From: an uncultured Lachnospiraceae bacterium
Lineage (GTDB): Bacteria; Bacillota; Clostridia; Lachnospirales; Lachnospiraceae
Assembly: GCA_905209865.1 (NCBI GenBank)
Contig: CAJLUP010000073.1
Location: 1-9,070 of the forward strand
Length of the DNA: 9,070 nt
Direction: 5' to 3'
Position numbers and translations under genes: made by a program. This document shows, in pieces, positions 1 through 7,777 of this stretch. How positions within the stretch are numbered: position 1 is the first letter of the stretch; the number at the start of each line of letters is the position of its first letter. The notes under the pieces were generated by a model that saw only the letters and a list, made by a program, of their open reading frames with translations, was not told the origin of the DNA and searched no databases.

Positions 1-813
1 GAGACAGCGGAGCCGCCGGTAAAAGCAATCCGAAGCAAGAAAGATTCTTCTCTTGTAAAGGCGATGAAGCTTGTCAAAAACGGGGACGCAGACGCCTTTG
101 TTTCGGCAGGAAATTCCGGGGCGGTTCTCGTTGGCGGCCAGCTTCTTGTCGGAAAGATCAAAGGGGTGGAACGATCACCGTTGGCGCCGCTTATTCCGAC
201 GCTGAAAGGAGTTTCTCTTTTGATCGACTGCGGAGCGAATGTAGATGCACGACCTTCCCATTTGGTTCAATTTGCCAAGATGGGATCCATTTATATGGAA
301 AGCGTTGTAGGGAAAAAGAATCCTACGGTCGGTATTGTGAATATCGGTGCAGAAGAAGAAAAAGGAAATGCCCTTGTAAAAGAAACGTTTCCGCTTTTGA
401 AGGAATGCTCTGAGATTAATTTTATCGGAAGTGTGGAAGCGCGTGAAATTCCTTACGGGAATGTAGATGTCATCGTATGTGAAGCATTTGTAGGCAATGT
501 GATCCTGAAGCTTTATGAAGGCGTTGCAGGAGCGCTTGTCAAAAAGATCAAAGGCGGCATGATGGCAGATTTAAGAAGCAAGATCGGAGGTCTTTTGGTG
601 AAACCCGCTCTAAAAGAGACACTTAAAGATTTTGATACAAGTGAACATGGCGGAGCGCCGCTGCTCGGATTAAAAGGTCTTGTTGTGAAAACTCACGGAA
701 GTTCGACTTCAAAGGAAGTATGTAATTCGATTATTCAGTGCGTTACATTTAAAGAGCAGAAAATCAATGAAAAGATAACAGCAGTTATTCAGCAAAATCA
801 GGAAAATATGTAA
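1..813 (+). CDS. plsX: Phosphate acyltransferase PlsX (5'-truncated by window edge)
   Basis: PlsX converts acyl-ACP plus inorganic phosphate to acyl-phosphate, the donor used by PlsY to acylate glycerol-3-phosphate in phospholipid synthesis. It is a peripheral, membrane-associated enzyme. The reading frame is open from base 1, so the gene continues beyond the left edge. The 270 visible residues start ETAEPPVKAIRSKKDSS, which matches the family well upstream of the first in-frame ATG at 64; that ATG is therefore internal. Family hallmarks are SAGNSGA (visible residues 35-41), a DCGANVDARP segment, NIGAEEEKGN, the FIGSVEAREI stretch and a C-terminal KTHGSS. Compared with the roughly 330-residue Bacillus protein, about 60-65 N-terminal residues are missing, an estimate from memory of the family. 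It ends with TAA 23 nt before acpP, supporting cotranscription and a functional link, since ACP thioesters are its substrate. Confidence 0.95.
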   Translation, partial: ETAEPPVKAIRSKKDSSLVKAMKLVKNGDADAFVSAGNSGAVLVGGQLLVGKIKGVERSPLAPLIPTLKGVSLLIDCGANVDARPSHLVQFAKMGSIYMESVVGKKNPTVGIVNIGAEEEKGNALVKETFPLLKECSEINFIGSVEAREIPYGNVDVIVCEAFVGNVILKLYEGVAGALVKKIKGGMMADLRSKIGGLLVKPALKETLKDFDTSEHGGAPLLGLKGLVVKTHGSSTSKEVCNSIIQCVTFKEQKINEKITAVIQQNQENM

Positions 814-822
814 AGATTAAGT

Positions 823-828
823 GAGGAG
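823..828 (+). promoter_or_regulatory. Shine-Dalgarno site of acpP
   Basis: A GAGGAG hexamer sits 8 nt before the ATG at 837. A second ATG at 832, in another frame, is too close to this site and runs into a stop after a few codons. The spacing and protein homology decide for 837. Confidence 0.8.
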
Positions 829-836
829 AAAATGTT

Positions 837-1067
837 ATGGAATTTGAAAAACTTCAAAAAATTATCGCAGAGGTTCTCAATTTAAGCGAGGAAGAAATTA
901 AACCGGACAGCACATTTGTAGATGATCTTGGAGCAGATTCTCTTGATGTATTCCAGATTATCATGGGAATCGAAGAAGAGTTTGACATCGAGATCGATAA
1001 TGAGGAAGCAGAGAAAATAACAACGGTTCAAGATGCTGTTGATCAGATTAAAAAAGCAGTGGAATAA
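837..1067 (+). CDS. acpP: Acyl carrier protein
   Basis: This small acidic protein of 76 residues carries growing acyl chains on a 4'-phosphopantetheine arm during type II fatty acid synthesis in the cytoplasm. The attachment site is Ser35 in DLGADSLD (residues 30-37, codon at 939-941). The surrounding residues have the usual four-helix ACP layout: helix I about 3-15, helix II from 36 to about 50, and the closing EEAEKITTVQDAVDQI segment. Length is normal for the family. Helix II reads DSLDVFQIIMGIEEEF, so the residues normally Val-Glu after DSLD-x are Phe-Gln here; this may slightly alter partner contacts. It follows plsX by 23 nt with a strong ribosome site and is followed within 15 nt by a hairpin terminator. 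The genome may hold a second ACP in a separate fab cluster, so whether this is the main one cannot be judged from the window. Confidence 0.97.
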   Translation: MEFEKLQKIIAEVLNLSEEEIKPDSTFVDDLGADSLDVFQIIMGIEEEFDIEIDNEEAEKITTVQDAVDQIKKAVE

Positions 1068-1075
1068 TTTAGTGA

Positions 1076-1109
1076 AAAATGAAAAAGCCCCTGTGGGCTT
1101 TTTCGTTTT
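1076..1109 (+). terminator. Intrinsic terminator after acpP, in the rnc leader
   Basis: A perfect 10-bp stem pairs 1081-1090 (GAAAAAGCCC) with 1095-1104 (GGGCTTTTTC) around a 4-nt CTGT loop. It extends by a T-G wobble (1080/1105) and four more A-T pairs (1076-1079 with 1106-1109), giving about 15 bp. The T-rich 3' side serves as the U-tract, but an intervening C and G (1104-1105) may make termination incomplete. All genes on both sides point the same way, so it probably separates or attenuates acpP and rnc transcription. Confidence 0.82.
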
Positions 1110-1167
1110 AAGCGGGAAAACGATAAAGAAAGAATGAACGGCAGTAAAGACCGGGAAAGAGTAAAAG

Positions 1168-1854
1168 ATGAGCAGAAAGTTAAAAGAATTGGAAAAAAAG
1201 ATCAATTATCAGTTTCAGAATTTTTCCCTGCTTGAGCAGGCAATGATGCATAGTTCTTATACGAATGAGCATCGGCTTGAAAAATATAAATGCAACGAGC
1301 GGCTGGAGTTTTTGGGAGACGCTGTTTTAGAATTGATTTCCAGTGAATTTTTGTTTCGGCAATCTCCGAAGGTGCCGGAAGGGGAACTGACAAAAACGAG
1401 AGCCAGCATGGTCTGTGAACCGTCTTTGGCGATGTGTGCAAAGGAGATTGATCTGGGAAGTTATCTCCTTCTCGGAAAAGGGGAAGAAGTAACAGGAGGA
1501 CGGCTTCGTGATTCTGTGACGTCAGACGCGCTGGAGGCGCTTATCGGGGCGATTTATCTGGACGGTGGTTTTGCTAATGCAAAAGAGTTTATACATCGGT
1601 TTGTACTGACAGATCAGGAGGATAAGAGGCTCTTTTATGATAGTAAAACTATCCTTCAAGAGATGGTTCAAGCTGAAAAGCTTGGAGAGATCGAGTACCG
1701 CCTTATCGGTGAGGAAGGACCGGATCATAACAAATCTTTTACCGTGGAATTGATGATCCATGGAAAATCCTATGGCAAGGGTAAGGGACGAACGAAAAAA
1801 GCGGCGGAACAGCAGGCCGCTTACAAGGCGATCCATGTGCTGAAAAAAAGATAA
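1168..1854 (+). CDS. rnc: Ribonuclease III
   Basis: RNase III cleaves double-stranded RNA, including rRNA precursors and structured mRNAs, as a cytoplasmic Mg-dependent homodimer. The 228-residue length is typical. The nuclease domain occupies about residues 5-150, with the signature NERLEFLGD (43-51) giving catalytic Glu44, Glu47 and Asp51. Glu71 probably matches E. coli Glu65, and SDALEALIG (119-127) supplies Asp120 and Glu123. The double-stranded RNA-binding domain covers about 157-226, with DSKTILQE, a GPDHNKSF segment and the final KKAAEQQAAYKAI helix. The ATG at 1168 is the first possible start, because an in-frame TAA lies at 1162-1164. Its ribosome site is weak (GGGAAAG, 1153-1159), compatible with modest expression. 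The gene lies 100 nt after acpP behind a terminator and 12 nt before smc. All expected active-site residues are present, so the enzyme should be functional. Confidence 0.97.
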   Translation: MSRKLKELEKKINYQFQNFSLLEQAMMHSSYTNEHRLEKYKCNERLEFLGDAVLELISSEFLFRQSPKVPEGELTKTRASMVCEPSLAMCAKEIDLGSYLLLGKGEEVTGGRLRDSVTSDALEALIGAIYLDGGFANAKEFIHRFVLTDQEDKRLFYDSKTILQEMVQAEKLGEIEYRLIGEEGPDHNKSFTVELMIHGKSYGKGKGRTKKAAEQQAAYKAIHVLKKR

Positions 1855-1866
1855 AGCAGGTGTTCT

Positions 1867-4800
1867 ATGTATTTAAAGAGTATTGAGGTGCAGGGGTTTA
1901 AATCCTTTGCAAATAAGATTAAATTTGATTTCCATAATGGGATTACCGGCATTGTCGGACCAAATGGAAGCGGTAAGAGTAATGTTGCAGATGCGGTGCG
2001 GTGGGTACTCGGAGAGCAGAGAGTGAAACAGCTTCGAGGCGGTACGATGCAGGACGTTATTTTTTCGGGGACAGAAAACCGAAAACCGCTTAGTTATGCT
2101 TCGGTTGCAATTACGCTTGATAATGCAGATCATCAGCTTCCGGTAGATTATGAAGAAGTGACTGTGACGAGAAAGCTGTATCGTTCAGGAGAAAGTGAAT
2201 ATCTGATCAACGGGGCATCCTGCCGATTGAAAGATATCAATGAGATGTTTTATGATACAGGAATCGGAAAGGAAGGCTATTCGATCATCGGGCAAGGTCA
2301 AATTGATAAAATTTTGAGCGGAAAACCGGAAGAACGAAGAGAACTGTTTGATGAAGCGGCCGGAATTGTGAAGTTTAAACGGAGAAAGAACCTTTCGGTG
2401 AAGAAACTGGAAGAAGAACGAATGAATCTGACCCGTGTAAACGATATTTTACAAGAGCTGGAAAAACAGCTTGGACCGCTGGAAAAACAGTCAGAAACAG
2501 CGAAAGAGTATTTAAAGAAAAAAGAAGAGTTAAAGACATATGATATAAATATGTTCCTTTTGGAAGAAGAGCGTATTCGCGGCTGTTTGAAAGAGACAGA
2601 AAAGAAGTATGAGATCGCGTCATCGGAATTAGAAGAGTCAAATATCCGATATGAGAAAATGAAAGAAGAGTATGAGGCAGTCGAAGAAGAATCCGAAAAG
2701 ATTGATCTTGCCATCGAAAATGCGAAGAATAAGCTGAACGAGACAAATCTTCTGAAACAACAGTTAGAAGGTCAGATTAACGTATTAAAAGAGCAGATCA
2801 ATACAGCTCGTATGAACGATGAGCATTATGAAAATCGGTTGAATACTGTTTATTCTGAAATTAATATGCGAAGAGAACAGAAAGTGTCTCTTGAAGAAGA
2901 ACAGAAAAATCTTACAGAAAAACTTCATGAAGTGTCGCAGTCGGACGAAACGTTGAAAAATCGATTGATTGAAGTACAGACTCTTATTGCCGAACATACA
3001 GAAGAAATAGAGCAGTGTAAGCAGGAAATCATGGAACTTCTTGGAAACAGAGCGTCTACGAAGGCAAAAATTCAACATTTTGATACGACAAGAGATCAGA
3101 TTTCGACAAGAAAATCTGTGCTTGCAAGAAATATTTTGGAAGTGTCCGCAAAGGCAAAAGAGCAGGAAGAACAACTGCGGGAATATGAAGAGCAGTTGGC
3201 AGCGGTCCGGGAGAAGATCCGTCTTTGCAATGCTCAGATCCGTCAAAATGAACAGAAGATACAGGAATTCCAAAAGGAATTAAATACCAGACAGGAAAAA
3301 CTGAATATTGGAAGAACCGCATATCATAGAGAGGCATCCCGTTTAGAATCTTTGAAAAACATTACTGAGCGTTATGACGGATACGGGAACAGTATTCGTA
3401 AAGTGATGGCGAATAAAGATAAGAATCCGGGACTGATCGGAGTAGTGGCAGATATCATCAAAGTTGATAAAGAGTATGAGATCGCAATCGAGACTGCTTT
3501 AGGCGGAAGCATTCAAAATATTGTTACGGATAATGAAGAGACAGCGAAGAAAATGATTTCCTTCCTGAAAATGAATAAATTCGGGCGAGCAACTTTTCTC
3601 CCGCTTACAAGTATGAAAGGCGGCGGAGGCATCCGTAATGGGGAAGCGCTCAAAGAACCGGGAGTGATCAGTACTGCGGATCGGCTGGTTCATGTAGAAG
3701 AAAGATTTGTCGGACTGGCAGAACAACTGTTAGGCAGAACGCTTGTCGTGAAAACGATTGATGACGGTATTTTTATTGCGCGGAAGTATAAACAGTCGAT
3801 CAGACTGGTGACATTAGAAGGGGAATTGATCAATCCGGGCGGTTCGATGACCGGAGGAGCTTTTAAAAATTCCAGCAATCTTCTGAGCAGAAGAAGAGAG
3901 ATCGAAGAGTTTGAAAAGACAGTCGTGATGCTGAAAAAGGAGATGGATACCGCAGAGGAGGAGGTCAACAGGATCAAATCCGAACGTGCAAACTGCTACA
4001 ATAGAGTGGATGACATCCGCCAAGAATTAAGAAAAGCTTCTGTTCTTGAAAATACGGCGAAAATGAATGCAGAGCAGACAAAGATGCGTATGGAAGAGGC
4101 AAAACAGCGCTGTGCAGGTTATGTTTCGGAACAGGCTAAGCTGGAGTTGGAGTTAGGTGAAATATCTGAGAATGAAGAATCGATACGCCTGGAACTCGAG
4201 ACGTCTGAAAATTTGGAAAAAGAACTGAATCTGCGGATTGAAGAACTGCAAAACCGGCTGGAAAAGGAGAAAGAAACAGAGAGCGAACAGATTAAAATTT
4301 CGGAGGACTCTCACTTATCTCTTGCGGGAATGGAGCAGCAGCATCTTTTCGTATCAGAGAATATTTCTCGTATTGAAGAGGAGATTACGAAATTTCAAGG
4401 TGAACTGGAAGCATTGGATGAGAATAAGGATCATGCGTCGGAGGAGATCAAAGAAAAGGAAACTAAGATAAGAGAACTCCGGGAGACGATTGAAAATTCG
4501 AAAGAGCTGTTTGAAGAAATAGAAAAAGAAATCAAAGAGCAGACGGCGGGAAGAGATGCATTAAACAAAAAGCATAAACAATTTTTGCAGATGAGGGAGG
4601 ATTTGTCAAAACATATCTCCGCTCTCGATAAAGAATGTTTCCGTTTGGACAGTCAGAAAGAATCTTATGAGGCGGCATCTGAAAAACAGATGAATTACAT
4701 GTGGGAAGAGTATGAGATTACTTATAATCATGCAATGGAACTTCGAGATGTGAACTTAACAGATCTTGCTTATATGAAGCGTCAGATACAGGAATTGAAA

Positions 4801-5427
4801 AATGAGATCCGAAAACTTGGAACGGTCAATGTGAACGCTATTGAGGATTTTAAAAGTGTTTCCGAAAGATACACTTTTTTGAAAAATCAGCATGATGATC
4901 TTGTTGAAGCGGAACAGACGCTTGTTCAAATTATAGAAGAATTAGACGCTGCAATGCGCAAACAGTTTGCCGAGCAGTTCGGAAAAATAAAAGAAGAGTT
5001 TAATACGGTGTTCAGACAGTTGTTCGGAGGCGGAAAAGGAACGCTGGAATTGATGGAAGATGAGGATATTTTGGAGGCAGGAATTCGGATTATTGCGCAG
5101 CCTCCAGGGAAAAAGCTTCAAAATATGATGCAGCTTTCAGGCGGAGAAAAAGCACTGACAGCGATTTCCTTGTTGTTTGCAATTCAGAACTTAAAGCCTT
5201 CTCCGTTCTGTCTTCTTGATGAGATTGAGGCGGCGCTGGATGACAATAATGTAACTAGATTTGCGCAGTACCTTCATAAATTGACCGAGAATACGCAGTT
5301 TATTGTAATTACGCACCGAAGAGGAACGATGACGGCGGCGGACAGGCTGTATGGAATTACGATGCAGGAGAAAGGTGTCTCAACACTTGTGTCAGTTGAT
5401 CTTTTAGAAGATAAGCTGGATAATTAA
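1867..5427 (+). CDS. smc: Chromosome partition protein SMC
   Basis: SMC is the ATP-driven core of the bacterial condensin that, with ScpA and ScpB, extrudes DNA loops and organises the chromosome after replication. The 1186 residues equal the length of the Bacillus protein. The N-terminal head carries Walker A GPNGSGKS (31-38) and the Q-loop region IGQGQIDKIL (141-150). A long coiled coil, rich in Glu, Lys and Gln, runs from about 165 to 505. The hinge spans roughly 518-665, with NPGLIGVVAD near its start and GGSMTGG near its end. A second coiled coil returns to the neck LGTVNVNAIEDF (984-995). The C-terminal head has the ABC signature LSGGEK (1090-1095) and Walker B FCLLDE with Asp1118-Glu1119. 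The ATG is fixed by the conserved start MYLKSIEVQGFKSF; an AGGTG ribosome site (1858-1862) lies just before it, 12 nt after the rnc stop. No truncation is seen. Confidence 0.98.
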   Translation: MYLKSIEVQGFKSFANKIKFDFHNGITGIVGPNGSGKSNVADAVRWVLGEQRVKQLRGGTMQDVIFSGTENRKPLSYASVAITLDNADHQLPVDYEEVTVTRKLYRSGESEYLINGASCRLKDINEMFYDTGIGKEGYSIIGQGQIDKILSGKPEERRELFDEAAGIVKFKRRKNLSVKKLEEERMNLTRVNDILQELEKQLGPLEKQSETAKEYLKKKEELKTYDINMFLLEEERIRGCLKETEKKYEIASSELEESNIRYEKMKEEYEAVEEESEKIDLAIENAKNKLNETNLLKQQLEGQINVLKEQINTARMNDEHYENRLNTVYSEINMRREQKVSLEEEQKNLTEKLHEVSQSDETLKNRLIEVQTLIAEHTEEIEQCKQEIMELLGNRASTKAKIQHFDTTRDQISTRKSVLARNILEVSAKAKEQEEQLREYEEQLAAVREKIRLCNAQIRQNEQKIQEFQKELNTRQEKLNIGRTAYHREASRLESLKNITERYDGYGNSIRKVMANKDKNPGLIGVVADIIKVDKEYEIAIETALGGSIQNIVTDNEETAKKMISFLKMNKFGRATFLPLTSMKGGGGIRNGEALKEPGVISTADRLVHVEERFVGLAEQLLGRTLVVKTIDDGIFIARKYKQSIRLVTLEGELINPGGSMTGGAFKNSSNLLSRRREIEEFEKTVVMLKKEMDTAEEEVNRIKSERANCYNRVDDIRQELRKASVLENTAKMNAEQTKMRMEEAKQRCAGYVSEQAKLELELGEISENEESIRLELETSENLEKELNLRIEELQNRLEKEKETESEQIKISEDSHLSLAGMEQQHLFVSENISRIEEEITKFQGELEALDENKDHASEEIKEKETKIRELRETIENSKELFEEIEKEIKEQTAGRDALNKKHKQFLQMREDLSKHISALDKECFRLDSQKESYEAASEKQMNYMWEEYEITYNHAMELRDVNLTDLAYMKRQIQELKNEIRKLGTVNVNAIEDFKSVSERYTFLKNQHDDLVEAEQTLVQIIEELDAAMRKQFAEQFGKIKEEFNTVFRQLFGGGKGTLELMEDEDILEAGIRIIAQPPGKKLQNMMQLSGGEKALTAISLLFAIQNLKPSPFCLLDEIEAALDDNNVTRFAQYLHKLTENTQFIVITHRRGTMTAADRLYGITMQEKGVSTLVSVDLLEDKLDN

Positions 5428-5463
5428 ATGAAAAAGGGATCAGAGAAAGGAAGTGGAAGATAA

Positions 5464-6402
5464 ATGGAAGAAAAAAAGGGGTTTTTCAGACGTCTGGTAT
5501 CAGGATTGGCAAAGACGAGAGATAATATTGTATCCGGGATGGACAGTATTTTTCATGGATTTTCCAAGATTGACGAGGACTTTTATGAGGAATTGGAAGA
5601 GACATTGATCATGGGAGATCTTGGTGTTCGTGCGACAATGGAAATATTAGAAGACCTTCGGACGAAAGTAAAAGAAAACCATATTAAAGAGCCGATTGAA
5701 TGCAGGCAGCTATTGATCGACAGTATCCGGGAGCAGATGGATGTAGGAGAAACAGCATATGAGTTTGAGAACCGTACCTCGGTTGTATTTGTGATCGGTG
5801 TCAATGGAGTGGGAAAGACAACTACGATCGGAAAGTTGGCAGGAAAGCTGAAAGGACAAGGAAAAAAGGTTGTTCTTGCAGCGGCCGATACATTCCGTGC
5901 TGCGGCAGGGGAACAGCTTCGAGAGTGGGCAAACCGCGCGGATGTAGATATGATCGGCGGCCAGGAAGGAGCAGATCCGGCAGCGGTGATCTATGACGCG
6001 GTAGCTGCGGCAAAGGCAAGACGTGCAGACGTCCTTTTATGCGATACGGCAGGACGGCTTCATAATAAGAAGAATTTGATGGAAGAATTAAAGAAGATCA
6101 ATCGGGTGATCGACAGGGAATATCCGGAAGCTTTTCGGGAAACGCTCGTTGTCCTGGATGCAACAACCGGGCAAAACGCATTAGCGCAGGCAAAAGAATT
6201 TAACGAGGCGGCAGATATTACAGGCGTTATTCTTACAAAGATGGACGGAACGGCAAAGGGAGGCATTGCAGTTGCAATTCAGGCGGAACTTGGAATTCCG
6301 GTAAAATATATTGGAGTTGGAGAGACGATAGATGATCTCCAGAAATTTGATGCAGATGAGTTTGTAAAGGCGTTGTTTTACAGAGAGGATGAAGAAAAAT
6401 GA
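5464..6402 (+). CDS. ftsY: Signal recognition particle receptor FtsY
   Basis: FtsY is the membrane-associated GTPase that receives ribosomes bound by the Ffh signal recognition particle and hands them to the SecYEG translocon. The 312 residues comprise only a short basic, amphipathic N-terminus (GFFRRLVSGLAKTRDNI, 6-22) in place of the long acidic A domain of E. coli; this is the usual Gram-positive form. The N domain follows to about residue 100. The G domain carries the P-loop GVNGVGKTTT (112-121), the DTFRAAA insertion-box segment, DTAGR (194-198), the guanine-specificity TKMD (258-261), and the C-terminal GVGETIDDLQKFD segment. An in-frame TAA at 5461-5463 directly abuts the ATG, so no longer start exists. 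The likely ribosome site is AAAGGAAG (5446-5453), about 10 nt upstream. It follows smc by 36 nt and overlaps ilvA by 4 nt, so it is part of the same operon. Confidence 0.97.
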   Translation: MEEKKGFFRRLVSGLAKTRDNIVSGMDSIFHGFSKIDEDFYEELEETLIMGDLGVRATMEILEDLRTKVKENHIKEPIECRQLLIDSIREQMDVGETAYEFENRTSVVFVIGVNGVGKTTTIGKLAGKLKGQGKKVVLAAADTFRAAAGEQLREWANRADVDMIGGQEGADPAAVIYDAVAAAKARRADVLLCDTAGRLHNKKNLMEELKKINRVIDREYPEAFRETLVVLDATTGQNALAQAKEFNEAADITGVILTKMDGTAKGGIAVAIQAELGIPVKYIGVGETIDDLQKFDADEFVKALFYREDEEK

Positions 6403-7613
6403 TGACGTTGGAGAAATTTGAAGAGGCCAGTGAACTTGTAAAGAAAGTGACGAATCCGACAAAGCTTGTGTTCAGTGATTATCTGAGTGAGCAAAGCGGA
6501 GGGAAGGTTTATTTGAAACCGGAGAATATGCAGCATACCGGAGCATATAAGATCCGGGGAGCATATTATAAAATCAGCACTTTGTCCGAGGAAGAAAGAA
6601 GCAGGGGATTAATTACGGCATCTGCAGGAAATCATGCCCAGGGTGTTGCATTTGCCGCAAAAAAATTCGGTTGTAAAGCTGTGATTGTCATGCCTACCGT
6701 TACACCGCTGATCAAGGTGAACCGGACAAAAAGTTATGGGGCGGAAGTGATTCTTCACGGAGATGTCTATGACGATGCTTATGCTTATGCGTGTGAGCTG
6801 GCAGAAAAAGAAGGTTATACGTTTGTACATCCTTTTAATGATACGGATGTAGCAACTGGGCAGGGTACGATTGCCATGGAAATTGTACAGGAACTTCCGA
6901 CGGTTGATTATATTCTTGTACCGATTGGCGGCGGCGGACTTGTTTCAGGAGTGGCAACTTTGGCAAAAATGCTGAATCCGAAAATAAAAGTGATCGGTGT
7001 GGAGCCGGCAGAGGCGGCAAGCATGAAAGCGGCGCTTGCAGCAGGAGAAGTTGTGCAGCTTGAAAGTGCCAACACGATCGCAGACGGAACTGCGGTGAAA
7101 GCGGTAGGAGATAAAATTCTTCCGTATGTTATGGAAAATGTAGATGATATTCTTCTTGTAGAAGATGATGAATTGATCGGTGCATTTCTTGATATGGTAG
7201 AAAATCACAAGATGATCGTAGAAAATTCAGGTCTTCTGACGGTGGCTGCTTTAAAACAGCTTGACTGCAGAGGGAAAAAGGTCGTTTGCGTATTAAGCGG
7301 AGGAAATATGGATGTCATTACGATGTCATCTATTGTACAGCATGGTCTGATCCAGCGCGACAGGATCTTCTCTGTATCTGTACTTCTTCCTGATAAACCG
7401 GGTGAACTTGTACAGGTTGCCCAGACGATCGCAGAGGCGCAGGGCAATGTGATCAAGCTTGAACACAATCAGTTTGTAAGTACAAACCGAAACGCAGCAG
7501 TAGAGCTTCGAATTACGATGGAAGCATTTGGTTCAGAGCATAAACATGAGATACTGCAGGCATTGGAAAAGAAGGGATATCGTCCAAGACTGATCGGAGC
7601 GAAGCTGTATTAG
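6399..7613 (+). CDS. ilvA: Threonine ammonia-lyase with one C-terminal ACT domain
   Basis: This PLP enzyme deaminates L-threonine to 2-oxobutanoate and ammonia, normally the first step of isoleucine synthesis. The fold-type II catalytic domain covers about residues 1-315. PLP lysine Lys51 lies in HTGAYKIRGA (46-55), SAGNHAQGV follows, the PLP-phosphate glycine loop is IGGGGL (176-181), and VLSGGNMD closes the domain. The last 80 residues (about 325-404) form an ACT-type regulatory domain with DKPGEL. That makes it the 400-residue medium form, neither the roughly 330-residue catabolic TdcB, which lacks ACT, nor the 514-residue E. coli IlvA. An allosteric effector, perhaps isoleucine, is inferred. 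The ATG at 6399 overlaps the ftsY TGA as ATGA; a second ATG at 6402 is an equally possible start one codon shorter. An AGAGG lies at 6382-6386, so translation is probably coupled to ftsY. A catabolic, energy-yielding role is the main alternative. Confidence 0.87.
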   Translation: MMTLEKFEEASELVKKVTNPTKLVFSDYLSEQSGGKVYLKPENMQHTGAYKIRGAYYKISTLSEEERSRGLITASAGNHAQGVAFAAKKFGCKAVIVMPTVTPLIKVNRTKSYGAEVILHGDVYDDAYAYACELAEKEGYTFVHPFNDTDVATGQGTIAMEIVQELPTVDYILVPIGGGGLVSGVATLAKMLNPKIKVIGVEPAEAASMKAALAAGEVVQLESANTIADGTAVKAVGDKILPYVMENVDDILLVEDDELIGAFLDMVENHKMIVENSGLLTVAALKQLDCRGKKVVCVLSGGNMDVITMSSIVQHGLIQRDRIFSVSVLLPDKPGELVQVAQTIAEAQGNVIKLEHNQFVSTNRNAAVELRITMEAFGSEHKHEILQALEKKGYRPRLIGAKLY

Positions 7614-7710
7614 TATAAAAGTGCATATAATTTCGACATAAAACAGAGATGAAAAAGGAAGAAAGAACTTTCCGAAAAAGATCGATAAAGATAGAAGCGA
7701 TAGGGACAGA

Positions 7711-7750
7711 AAAAAGGATGAACACAAAAGATTTCGTGCTCATCCTTTTT
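7711..7750. terminator. Bidirectional terminator between ilvA and prs
   Basis: Arms 7711-7725 (AAAAAGGATGAACAC) and 7736-7750 (GTGCTCATCCTTTTT) pair over 15 positions with one A-C mismatch (7722/7739), around a 10-nt loop. Reading plus, the stem ends in five T; reading minus, the A-run at 7711 gives the same. It lies between convergent genes, about 98 nt after ilvA and 27 nt beyond the prs stop, so it can stop both transcripts. Nothing else recognisable lies in 7614-7777. Confidence 0.85.
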
Positions 7751-7777
7751 GGCTGTTATGATGCAGTGTCAAAACCG

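Noticed and set aside
1104..1122. Second small inverted repeat, CGTTTT with AAAACG, overlapping the 3' arm of the acpP terminator, considered as an antiterminator
   Set aside because: Only six mostly A-T pairs with a 7-nt loop. It competes only with the base of the 15-bp terminator stem and is too weak to prevent its folding.
1099..1127. Possible promoter for rnc with -10-like GATAAA at 1122-1127
   Set aside because: The matching -35 position is a T-run within the terminator with little likeness to TTGACA, and no extended -10 is present.
3041..3283. Frame-shifted plus-strand open frame of 80 codons within smc
   Set aside because: The main smc frame is intact through the region with continuous coiled-coil character. 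The alternative is an Arg/Lys-rich shadow without a ribosome site.
2298..3977. Several long minus-strand open frames opposite smc
   Set aside because: They are rich in Ser and Phe, as expected from antisense reading of Glu/Lys coiled-coil codons, and none has a start site or family motif.
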